From assembly GCF_020010905.1 (NCBI RefSeq), contig NZ_JAGJBY010000001.1, positions 2,748,001 through 2,812,000 on the forward strand: a DNA stretch of 64,000 bases. The letters are read 5' to 3'. Numbering within the stretch: the first letter of the stretch is position 1; the number at the start of each line of letters is the position of its first letter. This document shows positions 17,156 through 26,085 of the stretch, in pieces. The notes below the pieces were generated by a model. The model was not told where the DNA came from. It ran no database searches and saw only the letters and a program-made list of their open reading frames with translations. Both the position numbers and the translations under genes were made by a program. The stretch is from Streptomyces acidiscabies (GTDB taxonomy: Bacteria; Actinomycetota; Actinomycetes; Streptomycetales; Streptomycetaceae).

Positions 17156-20100
17156 GTGCGTTCCAGACCTGTTGTTTCTCTGCCTCACAGACGTGGGTTG
17201 TCCACGCGGCTGACTCTTCTGCTGGGTGCTGCCGCGACGTTGGTGTCGTTGGTCGTGCGGCCCGAACTCGCCGTGGCGGATACGGCTGTGGCGAGTTCGA
17301 GTGATCGACCGGACGACTGGTTCGAGACGACGGCCGATGAGCAACTGCGGTTCGACCAGTGCCTGATGAACGATGCCGTGCGGCTGGGCGGTCGGCAGAT
17401 GCACGACTTCGCGCAGGGCGCGCTGAACCAGACGCCGGAGAAGTTGCGTGAGATGGCGACGCTGGACGGGACGTTCCGGGGTCCGCTAAGTCAGGCGAAC
17501 GACAAGGACAAGGCAGCTCACGAGCGGGATGTGAAGCGCTGGGACACCGTCATGAAGGGGTGGGAGGCCCCGGCTCAGGGTCTGGAGACGCCGGGCGGGT
17601 TCGCTTCGAGTGCCGATTTCGAGGAAGTGCCCCACTACACCGACGAGGGCGGGGACTTCTACGACCGGACGGGCCTGGGGAACTGGGCTGCCGCTGTCGA
17701 CTGGGTCAGGACGTTCAACTTCTACGACCCGACCACGGCCCCTGATGCCGCTACGGCGCGGGCCGTCAAGGATCTCGGCACCCCGCTCTACGGTGAGTAT
17801 TACGGTGGGGGAGACCGTCCCTACTACGAGCACCGGGCGTTCGATTATCTGACCAGCAGCTCCGACAACGGGAGTTCCGACGACGCTCGGATCTTCCTCG
17901 CCTCGGGCGGCTGGCCCGCGACCGCGCCCGAGCCGGGGACGGCGGAGTATCGCATCGCGGTGGAGGATCTGAAGACCCGGTTCGCCGCGTGCACATGGCG
18001 CGATCCCGTCGATCCGAACATGGTGCTGCGCGACGCGCGGAGCACGGCGGCGGCGGAGTGGCAGCAGGAGATCGCCTCCCAGGCCGTCCAGCGCAACCAG
18101 ATCCTGACCGCCGGCCGGGAGGCCACCCAGGCGCTGGTCACGGGTGCCGAGACGATGGCGGATCTGCTGGGTCAGTCCTGGGTCGCCGACCACCTCGCGC
18201 GCTGGCAGGACTACTGGAGCCCGGGTGGTGTCGGTCCGATCGGGGACGCGCCGGTGGTCGTCCAGGTGGAGGCGGCCAAGGGCAAGTGCCTGGACGTCGC
18301 GAACGCGGGGACGGCCAACGGCACTCCCGTACAGCTCACCACCTGCAACAAGAGCGCTGCGCAGAGCTGGCAGCTCCTCGGCCGCGTCGACGGGTACTCC
18401 CTGTGGAACCCGAACGCGATGAAGTGCCTGGACGTGTCGGGCAGCAATCCGGCCAACGGTACGAAGATCCAGATCTACACGTGCAACAGCAGCCCGGCGC
18501 AGCAGTGGAAGTTCAATGTCCGTGCCGGGGGCGAGCTGCGCAATGTCGTCACGGACAAGTGCCTGGACCTTGCGAACTTCACCAACGGGACCGACGCCCG
18601 TCTGTGGGCCTGCACCGGGGGCAACTCGCAGAAGTTCCGCGTCGTCCCCACGCAGCAGACCGGCAAGGTCCCGCCGACGGCCCAGTTCGACCAGGCCAAG
18701 CGGGGAATCACGGCGGCTCAGGCGCAGGCGAAGAAGCAACTCGCAGTTCTGAAGGCCCAGTTGGAGGCCGCGAGGAAGTCCGCAACCACGTCCGACGCCG
18801 CTGTGCAGGCCGTGTACGGAATCGCTGACGCGGCGGGTGCCCCGCGTGGCCGTGGTCTCCTGGCCGCTCAGCAGAAGGCGCAGGTCACCAACGGTGTCGT
18901 GGCCGCGCTGACGGCGATGGTGAAGGCGGGGGAGACCGCCGAGGCGGCCACGCGTGCCTCCGGCGCGGACAGCCAGACCATCGCACAGCGAGCGCTCGCG
19001 CAGGCCGCGCAGTCGAAGGCGGAGTTCCGCCGAGAGGCCGCGCGCACGGCGGAGTTGCAGGCGAAGGCCGCTGCGGATGCCGCGAAGCTGCACCGGGACA
19101 ACGCGAAGAAGGACAAGGAGACCGCCGAGGCGAAGCTCGCGGTCGCGCTCAAGGCCGAGGGGGACGCCAAGGCCGCCGCCGCTGACGCGCGGGCCAAGCG
19201 GCTCGGCGCCGAGGCGGAGGAGAAGACGGCGCTCGCGGAGCAGAAGAACGCCGCCGCGAAGCAGGCCGAGGCGAACCAGCTCAAGGAGACGGCGCAGACC
19301 GAGGCGGCTGCCGCGCAGTCCTCCCGTCAGCAGGCCGAGGCCGCCGAGACGACGGCTTCCGCTCGCCGGGACGATGCGGTCAAGGCGCGGGACAACGCCA
19401 AGACCAAGCGCGACGACGCGTGGGAGGCGGAACAGAAGGCCGACGCTCTGCGGGCGAAGGCGGATGCGAAGGAGGCGTACGCGCAGTCGCTGGACGCCGG
19501 GGACGCCGCGACCGCCGCTCGTACCGCCGCCGATGAGGCCGACCGGCATGCCGGGGACGCGGAAGCGGCGGCGGGCCGGGCCCGTACGGCCGCTGATGCC
19601 GCCACCCAGGCTGCGGCTGACGCCGATGCCGCCGCGACCCGTGCCGAGGCTGCGGCCAAGCGGGTCGGTGCGAACGCGGACGGTGCTCAGGCGGCGAAGC
19701 TGCGGGCCGACGCTGCGGTGAAGACGGCGACCTCGGCTGTCGCGGATGCCATCGAGGCCGCCCGGCATGCCGCCGAGGAGGCTGACGCGGCTGTCGCTCA
19801 GGCCGCGAAGGCGGAGGCGCTGGCTCGTACGGCGAAGTCCGAAGCGAACGGGGCTCGCGACGAGGCCGCCAAGGCGGTCGCCGCCTCCGCGAAGGCTGCC
19901 GGGTTCGCGTACGTCACGGCTCAGGCCGCCGCCGATGCCGGCGCGGCTGCCGCGCAGGTCGCCGACCCCGCCAACGACGCCATCCAGATCGGCTCCGCCT
20001 ACCAGGAGAAGGACTCCGTCGCCTCCCTGGTCGTCCTGACCGGCCAGGCGTCCAAGACGATCGCCGAACAGCAGAAGGCCGTCGCCGACGCCCACGCCAA

Positions 20101-22090
20101 GAACGCCGCAGCCGAGGCCGCAGCCGCGAAGAACCTCGCCGAACAGGCGAAGGGCGACACCAAACAGGCGTACGTCCACGCCGCGAACGCCGCCGGATAC
20201 GCGGCGACGGCCCGCGCCTACGCCACCGAGGCCCTCGGCTACTCGGCGGACGCGGCCAAGGCCGCCGCAGCGGCATCCACATCCCTGACCCGCACAGTCG
20301 AGTACGACCGCCAGGCCACGGCGGACGCATCTGCCGCCGACGCCGCCGCAGGCCGGGCCGAGGGGTACGCCACCTCCGCCCGCGCCTCCGCCGACCAGGC
20401 GGCCCTCGACGCCTCCGACGCACGGGCCGCCGCGGCTCAGGCGGAACAGGCGGCGAAAGACGCCCGCGCTGCCGCCGACCGCGCAGATGTGGCCGCGACC
20501 GAGGCGGAACAGGCTGCGAAGGACGCGGACAAGTACGCCAAGGAGGCGCAGGAAGCGGCCGACTCAGCTGAGCGGAAGGGCGCCAACGAGCAGGTCAAGA
20601 GCGGGGCAGGAACCGGACTCGGCGGCATCTTCTACGTCGTTGACGAGAACGACGTCGAGGTCACCGACGCCAAGCAGGACAACCTCTGCGAGCTTCCGCC
20701 GGGCATCGGCACGAGCTGCACCGTCACCTTCATTTTCACCTTCGACGCGAAGGTCGACTTCTACCTCTGCACCAACCCGGACGTCCCCGCCACGGAGTCC
20801 GGCTGCCCGACCGCCGACACGGTCTTCCTGTCCACCCAGCCCTACAAGGGTCTGACCAAGAAGGTGACCCGCACCTTCAGCCAACTCGACATCCTCAAGG
20901 GACTCATCGAGACCTACCTCACGATCGGCAAGGAAATCCTGGTCCAGGACTTCATCGACTGCTGGCACGGCAGCGCGGGGGGTTGCGCCTGGGCGGCGTC
21001 GAACTTCATTCCGGGGAAGGCGTTCGAGAAGATCGCTGAAGGGATCCGGGCGCTGGATGCGGCGATGCATACGGGTGTCGGTGTCGCGGACGCGTTCAAG
21101 GCGCTTAAGGCATTGGACGGCATCGACCCTGTGACGCTGGCCAAGATCGAGGTCAGCGTGAACGCTTACGAGGACGTCATCACGACATGCAAGGTCAACA
21201 GCTTTCCCGGTGATACTCCCGTGCTGATGGCCGACGGCACTCGTAGAGCGATCCGTGACGTCCGTGAGGGGGAAAAGGTCATGGCCGCCGACCCCTTGAC
21301 CGGGCGGCTGCGGGCCGAGCCCGTTACCGATACGTTCCAGCACGACACCGACCGGCTGGTGACCATCAACCTGGTCGGGGGCAGCAGCCTGGACACCACA
21401 GTCGGTCACAAGGTACGTACAGCCGGGCGAGGGTGGGTCCTTGCCGCTGAACTGCGTGTCGACGACCGGTTGATCAGCCCGGACGGGACGTTCCACGCTG
21501 TCACAGGCATACGCGACCGATCCCTGCTTGCACCGCGTCAGGTGTACGACCTCACCGTGGACGGCCTCCACACGTTCTACGTGCGCACCAAGGGGGGTGG
21601 AGCAGCGGACGTGATGGTTCACAACTGTCTGAACCTGGGCGACGAGGACCTCAAGACCTTGGAGAGGTACAAGGACGAGATCCACACGCTTAGGGAGCAC
21701 GTGAACCCGGACGTGGACACGGCGTTCGCACTCGCCCAGCGGAAGGGCAAACCCAACACCGTCTGGACTAACCAAGACATCGCTCAGCAGGCTGTGGACC
21801 GGGTCGTGGGTGACTACTTCAGCAAGCGGGCCGCGAACGGCCAGAAGGTCTTCGACCACGAGAAATGGCAGAAGTTCCAGAACTGGGCGGCAAAGGCCAG
21901 AGATGGTGAGCAGTACCAAACCATCACCGGAACCTGGGATGCCTATCCCTCTTTGGGTAAGCGTTACCACCCTGACGGAAGGACGATCGATGATGCCAGT
22001 AACGAGGTCGTGGTGATCCTGATGAAGGTCAAAGGCCACAACGGCCAAGGAAAGTACGGATTCGTCGTCAAAACTGCATACCCGAAGTAG
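17156..22090 (+). CDS. Secreted polymorphic toxin: ricin-B lectin, long coiled coil, pretoxin Hint, RNase A-like C-terminal toxin
   Basis: 1,644 residues from GTG 17156, which has GGGGGG upstream. Order: signal peptide 1-41 (...PELAVA|D); an unrecognised region 42-365; ricin-B lectin about 365-500 with three GKCLD/MKCLD/DKCLD subrepeats and QSWQL/QQWKF motifs; Ala-rich coiled coil about 511-1141; a linker with four Cys; pretoxin Hint 1345-1490, from Cys 1345 (CKVNSFPGDTPVLMADG) to VMVHNC; toxin 1491-1644. The toxin matches the bacterial CdiA-CT RNase A pattern: HTLREHV (His 1510, Arg 1513) and the terminal KTAYP (Thr 1640, Tyr 1642), without RNase A disulfides. Inference: the lectin binds a target surface, the coiled coil extends it and Hint releases a tRNA-cleaving or similar RNase. 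The next gene is the probable immunity protein. Confidence 0.88.
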   Translation: MRSRPVVSLPHRRGLSTRLTLLLGAAATLVSLVVRPELAVADTAVASSSDRPDDWFETTADEQLRFDQCLMNDAVRLGGRQMHDFAQGALNQTPEKLREMATLDGTFRGPLSQANDKDKAAHERDVKRWDTVMKGWEAPAQGLETPGGFASSADFEEVPHYTDEGGDFYDRTGLGNWAAAVDWVRTFNFYDPTTAPDAATARAVKDLGTPLYGEYYGGGDRPYYEHRAFDYLTSSSDNGSSDDARIFLASGGWPATAPEPGTAEYRIAVEDLKTRFAACTWRDPVDPNMVLRDARSTAAAEWQQEIASQAVQRNQILTAGREATQALVTGAETMADLLGQSWVADHLARWQDYWSPGGVGPIGDAPVVVQVEAAKGKCLDVANAGTANGTPVQLTTCNKSAAQSWQLLGRVDGYSLWNPNAMKCLDVSGSNPANGTKIQIYTCNSSPAQQWKFNVRAGGELRNVVTDKCLDLANFTNGTDARLWACTGGNSQKFRVVPTQQTGKVPPTAQFDQAKRGITAAQAQAKKQLAVLKAQLEAARKSATTSDAAVQAVYGIADAAGAPRGRGLLAAQQKAQVTNGVVAALTAMVKAGETAEAATRASGADSQTIAQRALAQAAQSKAEFRREAARTAELQAKAAADAAKLHRDNAKKDKETAEAKLAVALKAEGDAKAAAADARAKRLGAEAEEKTALAEQKNAAAKQAEANQLKETAQTEAAAAQSSRQQAEAAETTASARRDDAVKARDNAKTKRDDAWEAEQKADALRAKADAKEAYAQSLDAGDAATAARTAADEADRHAGDAEAAAGRARTAADAATQAAADADAAATRAEAAAKRVGANADGAQAAKLRADAAVKTATSAVADAIEAARHAAEEADAAVAQAAKAEALARTAKSEANGARDEAAKAVAASAKAAGFAYVTAQAAADAGAAAAQVADPANDAIQIGSAYQEKDSVASLVVLTGQASKTIAEQQKAVADAHAKNAAAEAAAAKNLAEQAKGDTKQAYVHAANAAGYAATARAYATEALGYSADAAKAAAAASTSLTRTVEYDRQATADASAADAAAGRAEGYATSARASADQAALDASDARAAAAQAEQAAKDARAAADRADVAATEAEQAAKDADKYAKEAQEAADSAERKGANEQVKSGAGTGLGGIFYVVDENDVEVTDAKQDNLCELPPGIGTSCTVTFIFTFDAKVDFYLCTNPDVPATESGCPTADTVFLSTQPYKGLTKKVTRTFSQLDILKGLIETYLTIGKEILVQDFIDCWHGSAGGCAWAASNFIPGKAFEKIAEGIRALDAAMHTGVGVADAFKALKALDGIDPVTLAKIEVSVNAYEDVITTCKVNSFPGDTPVLMADGTRRAIRDVREGEKVMAADPLTGRLRAEPVTDTFQHDTDRLVTINLVGGSSLDTTVGHKVRTAGRGWVLAAELRVDDRLISPDGTFHAVTGIRDRSLLAPRQVYDLTVDGLHTFYVRTKGGGAADVMVHNCLNLGDEDLKTLERYKDEIHTLREHVNPDVDTAFALAQRKGKPNTVWTNQDIAQQAVDRVVGDYFSKRAANGQKVFDHEKWQKFQNWAAKARDGEQYQTITGTWDAYPSLGKRYHPDGRTIDDASNEVVVILMKVKGHNGQGKYGFVVKTAYPK

Positions 22091-22100
22091 GGCATGATTC

Positions 22101-23390
22101 ATGCAACAGGACCGTTCGGCATACTTCGAAATGGGTTACTCCGATGATTTCGGAATCACCGGTTTGGCGGAGCAGTTGTGCTCCCGCCCCGCTGTAGACC
22201 TCCCCGCTGCACTCACAGCAGTCGGCGACCTCGCGGATGGTTCCGACGGAGAGGAAGCCGTGGAACTTGGGGAGGATGCCCGGCGTCTGCTGGACGGCCT
22301 GTTGCCGGAGGAGGTTCTTCACACGGTGTGGCTGGCTGCAGTTGGCAGGGTTTTCGACCCGGCCGACCACGGCATGGACACCCGTGCCTGGCTGCGGGCG
22401 GTGTCGGATGTAGCAACGAACCGACTCCGTCGAAACAGGCGCTCTTACGCTCCGCCTCCGGTTCGGCCAGTGCGGGACGAGGCCCTGTGCAGGGAAATCG
22501 TGGCCGAGGTGCGCGGGTTGAGCGCGGATCTGGTCCGTGCCTCCTTCGCATCGGATCTCGCTGCGCATCTCGAGCAGGTGATCGTGCTCGCCGACGCCGA
22601 TGTCGGCTTTCGGTTCTTCCTGAGAGCCTTGAAAACACACGCCGTGTGTGTCTCGAAGGAGCGTTACGACAGGTTTCTCGGCCTTGGCGAGAGGCTCGGG
22701 TACCCGGTCGCGGTAGTCCGGGATGGTCTCACCGTCGACTGGCCGCCGATCGACACCACGCACCGTCAAACGTCGTGGGACTTCGGGTTCTCGCGGCTCG
22801 CCGGAAGTGCTCATCAGGACTGGCGTCCTGATGCAGCTGTGGACGAGGTCCACATGGTGGCTTACACGGACGAACCCCGTCAGCCTCCGGGGACGACGGC
22901 CGCTCTGCTGCTGGAGGATGCGCTCCGGCTGTTGCGCTCCCCGCTGTCCGACAACGCGATCACCGCGCTGTGGATTGCCGTATCGGACGCGGCACTTCGC
23001 ATCGACGGACGTGACTGGTTGCGCCTGATCGCGACCGTGTGCGAAGAACGGCTGCGGGAAGTCGCCCCCGCGTACACCCCTGTGACCCCGCCCGCTCGGA
23101 CAGAACTGACGGGTACGGTGCTGGCGGAGCTGAGGGAGGTCGCGCTCACAGTGGGAGACAAGGCCATCAGTCCCCACTGGCAACCACTCCCAGCGGTGGA
23201 CGCCATGACCGCACTGGAACAGGTCATCGAACGGGTCGATCCGGATCTCGGGTTCCGGCTCTTCCTGCGAGTGATGTGGACACTGTGCGTGCGGATCACA
23301 CGAGAGCAGTACCAGCGGTACGAGGCGATCGGTGAGCGGTTCGGATACGGCGAGTACCACGTCAATAACGTTGAGGACCTCGTCGAATAG
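22101..23390 (+). CDS. Probable immunity protein made of two tandem homologous halves
   Basis: 429 residues starting 10 bases after the toxin stop, so almost certainly cotranscribed. It has no signal peptide and is cytosolic and acidic. Residues about 53-205 and 265-418 align with each other about 212 residues apart: LWIAVSDAALRIDGRDWLRL matches VWLAAVGRVFDPADH...WLRA, DPDLGFRLFLRVMWTLCV matches DADVGFRFFLRALKTHAVCV, and YQRYEAIGERFGYG matches YDRFLGLGERLGYP. I do not recognise the family. Position directly after a polymorphic-toxin gene is the whole case for immunity; a single-domain ancestor that was duplicated, perhaps to neutralise two toxin variants, is inference. Confidence 0.75.
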   Translation: MQQDRSAYFEMGYSDDFGITGLAEQLCSRPAVDLPAALTAVGDLADGSDGEEAVELGEDARRLLDGLLPEEVLHTVWLAAVGRVFDPADHGMDTRAWLRAVSDVATNRLRRNRRSYAPPPVRPVRDEALCREIVAEVRGLSADLVRASFASDLAAHLEQVIVLADADVGFRFFLRALKTHAVCVSKERYDRFLGLGERLGYPVAVVRDGLTVDWPPIDTTHRQTSWDFGFSRLAGSAHQDWRPDAAVDEVHMVAYTDEPRQPPGTTAALLLEDALRLLRSPLSDNAITALWIAVSDAALRIDGRDWLRLIATVCEERLREVAPAYTPVTPPARTELTGTVLAELREVALTVGDKAISPHWQPLPAVDAMTALEQVIERVDPDLGFRLFLRVMWTLCVRITREQYQRYEAIGERFGYGEYHVNNVEDLVE

Positions 23391-23400
23391 ACGGTTGCGA

Positions 23401-23436
23401 ACGGCCGGATCCCGTGTGGTTGCGGGACCCGGCCGT
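23401..23436 (+). terminator. Terminator after the toxin-immunity operon
   Basis: ACGGCCGGATCCCG pairs with CGGGACCCGGCCGT (13 of 14 positions) around an 8-base loop and is followed by TTTTG. It closes the operon 10 bases after the immunity stop codon and just before the IS insertion. Confidence 0.88.
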
Positions 23437-23450
23437 TTTGTTCTCGGCTA

Positions 23451-24328
23451 AGGACTGTCCCGTAAATGATCTTCGAGCTGTCTCGGGCGTGGTTGGCCGT
23501 CGTGCGGGCCGCTCGTCTATCCGGCGAGGGCGAGGTTGTGTATCCGGGCGATGCCGAGCATGGCGTGGTGGACGCCATCGCCTTTGAGGCGGCAGTCGCG
23601 GAGGATCTTCCAGGTCTTCATGCGGGCGAAGACGTGCTCGACGCGGGCGCGGACCTGCTTGTGGGACTTGTTGTGTGCTTCCTTCCAGTCCGGAAGGTCT
23701 TCGCCCTTGCGCCGGCGGTGGGGCATGACGAGCCCGGTCCCGGGATAGCCGCCGTCGGCGATCGTCATGGTCTTGCCGACAGCGGCTTTGGCGCCGGATT
23801 CCTCCCACGCCTTGCAGTCGTTGCGGTTTCCGGCGAGAGGCCGGCCCACCACGACGACCAGGCGGGTGTCGGCGTCGATGACGACCTGATGGTTGGTCGA
23901 GTACCGGTAGTTCTTGGACTGCTCCGCGACCGTGTGGTCCCGGGTGGGGACCAGGGTGCCGTCCACGATGAGCACGGTGTCCTTGGCGAACCGCTTGCGG
24001 GGCTGGAGCGCGAGCATCGGCCCGAGGTGGTCGATGATGCGGTCGGCTGCCGACTTGGACACCCCGAAGAGCGGGGCGAGCTGGCGCATCGTCAAGTTCG
24101 TGCGCCAGTACGCCGCGACCAGCAGAGCCCGGTCCTCCAGCGGGAGGCTCCACGGCCGGCCCTTGCGGACCGCATCCGCACCTTCGCGCCGCAGTACGGT
24201 CACCAGCTTGCCGAACAGGCGGGGGCTCAGCCCGGTGAACGGGGCTATCCAGGACGGCTCCGACGCCGTGATCACACCAGACACATCAAGATCATCTCAC
24301 CCGTGACCAGCAGTTACGGGACAGCCCT
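23451..24328 (-). mobile_element. IS5-family (ISL2-like) insertion sequence, copy A (878 bp)
   Basis: Ends are AGGACTGTCCCGTAA on the left and, read inward from the right, AGGGCTGTCCCGTAA (14 of 15). The element is flanked by TA on both sides, giving a pre-insertion site GCTAGGC. A second copy of the same 878-bp length lies at 54737-55614 and encodes an identical 255-residue transposase. Insertion at a TA/CTAG-like target fits several IS5 subgroups. Confidence 0.92.
23517..24284 (-). CDS. IS5-family (ISL2-like) DDE transposase, copy A
   Basis: 255 residues. An N-terminal helix-turn-helix (LTMRQLAPLFGVSKSAADRI) is followed by a DDE_Tnp_4 catalytic domain: first Asp in LIVDGTLVP, second in TIADGGYPG, Glu in RARVEHVFARMK. 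It is complete and in one frame, and the copy at 54803-55570 encodes the identical protein, so the element looks recently active. Confidence 0.93.
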   Translation of the reverse strand: MSGVITASEPSWIAPFTGLSPRLFGKLVTVLRREGADAVRKGRPWSLPLEDRALLVAAYWRTNLTMRQLAPLFGVSKSAADRIIDHLGPMLALQPRKRFAKDTVLIVDGTLVPTRDHTVAEQSKNYRYSTNHQVVIDADTRLVVVVGRPLAGNRNDCKAWEESGAKAAVGKTMTIADGGYPGTGLVMPHRRRKGEDLPDWKEAHNKSHKQVRARVEHVFARMKTWKILRDCRLKGDGVHHAMLGIARIHNLALAG

Positions 24329-24513
24329 TAGGCCTTGAGGGAGCTGATGAATGTGTCCCAGACGGGTGTTGGGACGGTGAGCATCGGGCCGCCGGGGTTT
24401 TTGCTGTCGCGGATCGGGACGATGCCGGGGAGGTCGTCGGCGACCTCGACGCAGTTGCCGCCGTTGGTGCTGCTGTAACTGCTCCGGCGCCAGCGGGCCT
24501 TGGGCAACATCAT
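24328..24513 (-). CDS. DUF397 protein, stop codon supplied by the IS
   Basis: 61 residues with the family core WRRSSYSSTNGGNCVEVADD, PGIVPIRDSKNPGGP and the C-terminal WDTFISSLKA. DUF397 proteins are tiny Streptomyces proteins that accompany XRE/DUF5753 regulators. The stop TAA (24328-24330) spans the IS junction; with the IS removed the codon would be TAG, so protein sequence is unchanged. It lies 24 bases downstream of a second DUF397 gene, with ribosome site GGAGGACC before ATG 24513. Confidence 0.88.
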   Translation of the reverse strand: MMLPKARWRRSSYSSTNGGNCVEVADDLPGIVPIRDSKNPGGPMLTVPTPVWDTFISSLKA

Positions 24514-24537
24514 GCGGTCCTCCGTCGTTGGCGGTGC

Positions 24538-24735
24538 CTAGGACTTGAGGGAGCGGATGAACGTGTCCCAGGCGAGGGTTGGGACAGTGAGTGCGGGGCC
24601 GTGAGGGTTCTTGCTGTCGCGGATGGGGACAACACCAGGGAAGTCCTCACTGATCTCGACGCAGGCTCCCCCGTTGGCGTTGCTGTAGCTGCTCCGGCGC
24701 CAGTGGGCGGAGTTCAGCTCGGGGGTGTAGCGCAT
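24538..24735 (-). CDS. DUF397 protein
   Basis: 65 residues from ATG 24735 (MRYTPELNSAHWRRSSYS, then VEISEDFPGVVPIRDSKNP and WDTFIRSLKS). It is a paralogue of the next gene, with about 70% visible identity over the core. The start overlaps the 3' end of the XRE regulator by 22 bases, the standard arrangement of this gene pair, so translation is probably coupled. Confidence 0.9.
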   Translation of the reverse strand: MRYTPELNSAHWRRSSYSNANGGACVEISEDFPGVVPIRDSKNPHGPALTVPTLAWDTFIRSLKS

Positions 24736-25559
24736 TTTTCGTAGTCCTCCATCGCCTGTTGGATCAACTCCGCTGAGTCTTCCGGAGGGAGAGCCTTGGA
24801 ACGGAGTACTTCGTACCGTCGTCGCCACTTCTTCACCGAGTCCCGGTCCTCGTACAGGCGGCCGACCTCAATGCCCTCTTCGTAGGCCACAGTAGAGCTG
24901 TTGGGAAGAGCCAGCAGGTGCAGGGCGCCCCCCATCAGGTAGTACGCACCGGCGCGGAAGGGCATGACCTGAACCTTGCTCTCCGCAGTATCCACGTGTT
25001 CAAGCAGCCGAGCCAGTTGGTTGAACATGCACTCCGCACCGCCCAACGGCCGCCTGAGGACTGCCTCGTCGATGATCGCCCAGCGCAACGGAGGGTTCGT
25101 CGACCGGAGGAGATCCTGTCGGGACAAGCGGGCGTTGACGAGTTCCTCCACCTTCTCCGAAGTCAGCTCCTCTTGGAGCCGGAACTGTGCGGTGCTGTAC
25201 TCCCGGGTCTGCAACAGCCCAGGGAAGACCTGCGGGTCGTACGTTTCGATCCCCTCCGCCCTTGCCTCGAAGTCCATGAACCGCCGGTACTGGTCCGGGT
25301 GCGCCTCACGCTTCGCCAGCTCGTACAGGTCGCAGTACTTGTTCCCCGTCCCGAACGCCGCGTCCAGGTGCGCCGGCAGATCCGGCGGCGGCATCAACTC
25401 CGCCGTCTCCACCCGCGCGAGCGTGCTCTTGCTCGATGCGACGATCCCCGCGAGCTGCACCAGCGACAGCCCGGCGAGCTCGCGGTCCTTCCTCATCTCC
25501 GCTCCGAAGTAGTGCCGAGCGGAGAGAAAAGGAGTCAACGCCTGTGGCAGGAACGTCAT
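24714..25559 (-). CDS. XRE-family helix-turn-helix regulator with DUF5753 (Scr1-like)
   Basis: 281 residues from ATG 25559, with GAGAGGG upstream. The N-terminal HTH (about 20-75) is FGAEMRKDRELAGLSLVQLA followed by GIVASSKSTLARVETAE. The remaining 200 residues are the DUF5753 domain: FMDFEARAEGIETYDPQVFP, GLLQTREYSTAQF, VNARLSRQDLL and the PFRAGAYYLMGGALHLL segment. Such regulators are abundant in Streptomyces, pair with DUF397 proteins and have been described as toxin-antitoxin-like or developmental controls (e.g. WhiJ-type loci). The regulon is unknown. Confidence 0.9.
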   Translation of the reverse strand: MTFLPQALTPFLSARHYFGAEMRKDRELAGLSLVQLAGIVASSKSTLARVETAELMPPPDLPAHLDAAFGTGNKYCDLYELAKREAHPDQYRRFMDFEARAEGIETYDPQVFPGLLQTREYSTAQFRLQEELTSEKVEELVNARLSRQDLLRSTNPPLRWAIIDEAVLRRPLGGAECMFNQLARLLEHVDTAESKVQVMPFRAGAYYLMGGALHLLALPNSSTVAYEEGIEVGRLYEDRDSVKKWRRRYEVLRSKALPPEDSAELIQQAMEDYEKCATPPS

Positions 25560-25689
25560 TGTTCGAACCCTCTCTTTCGCCGGTGTCCCATTCCCAACGA
25601 CGGGACCGGAAAGCCCGGTTGGAGTTTCCGTCGGACAGCAATGATGGTGGCACAGAAGGTGATCCCGCGAAGGAAAGAGAGAAAAGAAC

Positions 25690-25986
25690 GTGCGAGATTC
25701 GAGCGGACGTCCGATGCGGCTCCTGCCGTGGACCTCGGACACGGGCATGCCGTGTTACCTCAGCACCGACAACCCGGAGAGCAGGATGAGCCGGCTCGCG
25801 GACAAGGTGGAGGACGAACTCCTGGCCTCCGCAAGGGACGTACTGGGCCACGCGAAGGACCTGCTGCGTGGACCGACGCCGAGGCACAGGGAGTTGGCGT
25901 TCACCGGGGTGCAGCTCGCCGCCGCGTTGGAGGATGCGCTGAGGATCGCGAAGAGCCGTGGGGTACGGCTGTCGCCGGAGGAATAG
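25690..25986 (+). CDS. Small helical protein divergent from the XRE regulator
   Basis: 98 residues from GTG 25690, preceded by AGGAAAGAGAGAAAAG; an internal ATG at residue 9 is an alternative start. The C-terminal 60 residues (SRLADKVEDELLASARDVLG, then ELAFTGVQLAAALEDALRIA) are amphipathic helix without a membrane segment. Short proteins of this kind often stand divergent to XRE/DUF397 clusters in Streptomyces. It shares a 130-base intergenic region with the regulator and is probably controlled by it. Function unknown. Confidence 0.7.
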   Translation: MRDSSGRPMRLLPWTSDTGMPCYLSTDNPESRMSRLADKVEDELLASARDVLGHAKDLLRGPTPRHRELAFTGVQLAAALEDALRIAKSRGVRLSPEE

Positions 25987-26085
25987 CAGAATCGTTGGCC
26001 AGAGATTCTGGCGCACGGAAAGAAACGCACAGGGCGCCCCCTCGATATCCACCGAGTGAGCGCCCCGCGTACTGCGACAAGACCT

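Noticed and set aside
21188..21628. A protein-splicing intein inside the toxin gene
   Set aside because: The Hint domain lacks a homing endonuclease and is followed by a toxin domain, which fits pretoxin Hint cleavage rather than splicing.
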